Source: Cellvibrionales bacterium
GTDB lineage: Bacteria > Pseudomonadota > Gammaproteobacteria > Pseudomonadales > JAHEGP01
Length of the DNA stretch: 6,361 nt
Assembly (NCBI GenBank): GCA_024645065.1
Contig: JAHEGP010000186.1
Location: 1 to 6,361, forward strand
Direction: 5' to 3'
The notes under the pieces are model-generated. The model made no database searches and was not told the origin of the DNA. It saw nothing but the letters and a program-made list of their open reading frames with translations. Shown piece after piece: positions 5,678-6,361 of this stretch. The position numbers and the translations under genes were made by a program. Within the stretch, counting starts at the first letter, position 1, and each line of letters starts with the position of its first letter.

Positions 5678-6361
5678 ATGTCCAAGACCCTTGTGCGCTA
5701 CTCCAGAATTCTGGAAATCGTCGGCGATATCATCAAGGTCGAAGTGCCCCAAAGCGCCTCTGCTGAAGACACCGCGGCCAGATTCGGCGACCTGGCCGTG
5801 GTCGAACGGCAAGATGGCGAGCAATCGCTGGCCCAGATCATCTCAATCAATCGCAGTACGGTGTCGCTGCAGGTCTACCAGGGCACCAAGGGGCTTTCTA
5901 CCGGCGCCTCGGTGAGATTCCTCGGCCACCCGATGCTGGTGACCTATTCCGAGAATATCCTGGGACGCACTTTCAACGGTGCAGGAGAACCCATGGACAA
6001 TGGACCCAGCCTGGAGGAGGACGCCAAAATCCCAATCGGCGGGCCTTCTGTCAACCCCATGAAGCGGGCGCTGGCATCGAAGCTGATACGCACCGACGTC
6101 CCCATGATAGACGTCTTCAACTGCCTGGTCGAAAGCCAGAAAATTCCGATTTTTTCAGTCTCCGGCGAGCCCTTCAACCCGTTTCTCGCTCGCATCGGCA
6201 TCCAGGCCGATGCCGATGTGGTCATATTCGGTGGCCTTGGCCTTATCTTCGACGACTATCACTTTTTCCGCACCGCCTTCGAGGACGCCGGGGTGTTCTC
6301 GCGCACGGTGATGTTCGTCAACCAGGCGTCCGACCCCATCGTGGAGCGTATGCTGGTGCCC
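5678..6361 (+). CDS. V/A-type ATP synthase subunit B, N-terminal 228 residues (runs off the right edge)
   Basis: This is the non-catalytic, nucleotide-binding subunit of a V/A-type rotary ATPase, which alternates with subunit A in the cytoplasmic V1 head. About half of the usual 430-480 residues are present. The N-terminal beta-barrel (about 1-80) is followed by G-R-T-F-N-G-A-G-E-P-M-D (96-107), a subunit B hallmark, then V-N-P-M-K-R (125-130) and the degenerate P-loop K-I-P-I-F-S-V-S-G-E-P-F-N (155-167). Archaeal and eukaryotic B subunits read about G-x-G-L-P-H-N there; the version here, with A-R-I-G-I-Q-A-D-A-D following, is closer to what I recall from Chlamydiae and spirochaetes. The lack of G-K-T/S excludes the catalytic subunit A and F-type beta. 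A GAGG (5664-5667) lies ten bases before the ATG. It probably opens an operon continuing to the right; whether the enzyme pumps H+ or Na+ cannot be seen. Confidence 0.9.
   Translation, partial: MSKTLVRYSRILEIVGDIIKVEVPQSASAEDTAARFGDLAVVERQDGEQSLAQIISINRSTVSLQVYQGTKGLSTGASVRFLGHPMLVTYSENILGRTFNGAGEPMDNGPSLEEDAKIPIGGPSVNPMKRALASKLIRTDVPMIDVFNCLVESQKIPIFSVSGEPFNPFLARIGIQADADVVIFGGLGLIFDDYHFFRTAFEDAGVFSRTVMFVNQASDPIVERMLVP

Overview
The window looks like a stretch of chromosome from a Gram-negative bacterium, most likely a marine-type gammaproteobacterium. The reasons are two lipoprotein signals, a Sec signal peptide, Shine-Dalgarno sites, a moderately high GC content (judged by eye), and a small protein resembling DUF6489, a family I associate with proteobacteria. 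The exact lineage is inference. I see no tRNA, rRNA, CRISPR array, insertion sequence or phage gene.

Layout. (1) 1-428, minus strand: the start of a small lipoprotein gene cut by the window edge, preceded by an 82-residue DUF6489-like gene 43 bp upstream; the two may form an operon. (2) 536-2257, plus strand: a secreted alkaline phosphatase of the PafA type, with every metal ligand, the Thr nucleophile and the phosphomonoesterase Lys/Arg pair readable. (3) 2317-3390, minus strand, convergent with the phosphatase: a lipid-anchored alpha/beta hydrolase with a GYSKG nucleophile elbow and a twin-arginine-like lipoprotein signal. (4) 3647-5269, minus strand: a NERD nuclease-like domain fused to a superfamily 1 helicase. 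(5) 5678 to the right edge, plus strand: the first half of a V/A-type ATPase subunit B of the divergent bacterial kind, read divergently from the helicase across a 408-bp gap.

The window does not read as a single pathway. The phosphatase, the hydrolase and the first lipoprotein are all predicted to work outside the cytoplasm, as nutrient scavenging or envelope enzymes. The NERD-helicase is a cytoplasmic nucleic-acid enzyme of accessory type. The V-type ATPase gene probably opens an ion-pumping operon that continues to the right; no subunit A or E gene lies immediately upstream of it, unlike the usual bacterial order. The most notable items are the NERD-helicase fusion and the position of the ATPase subunit B gene. 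I did not find a clearly new multi-gene system within these 6.4 kb.
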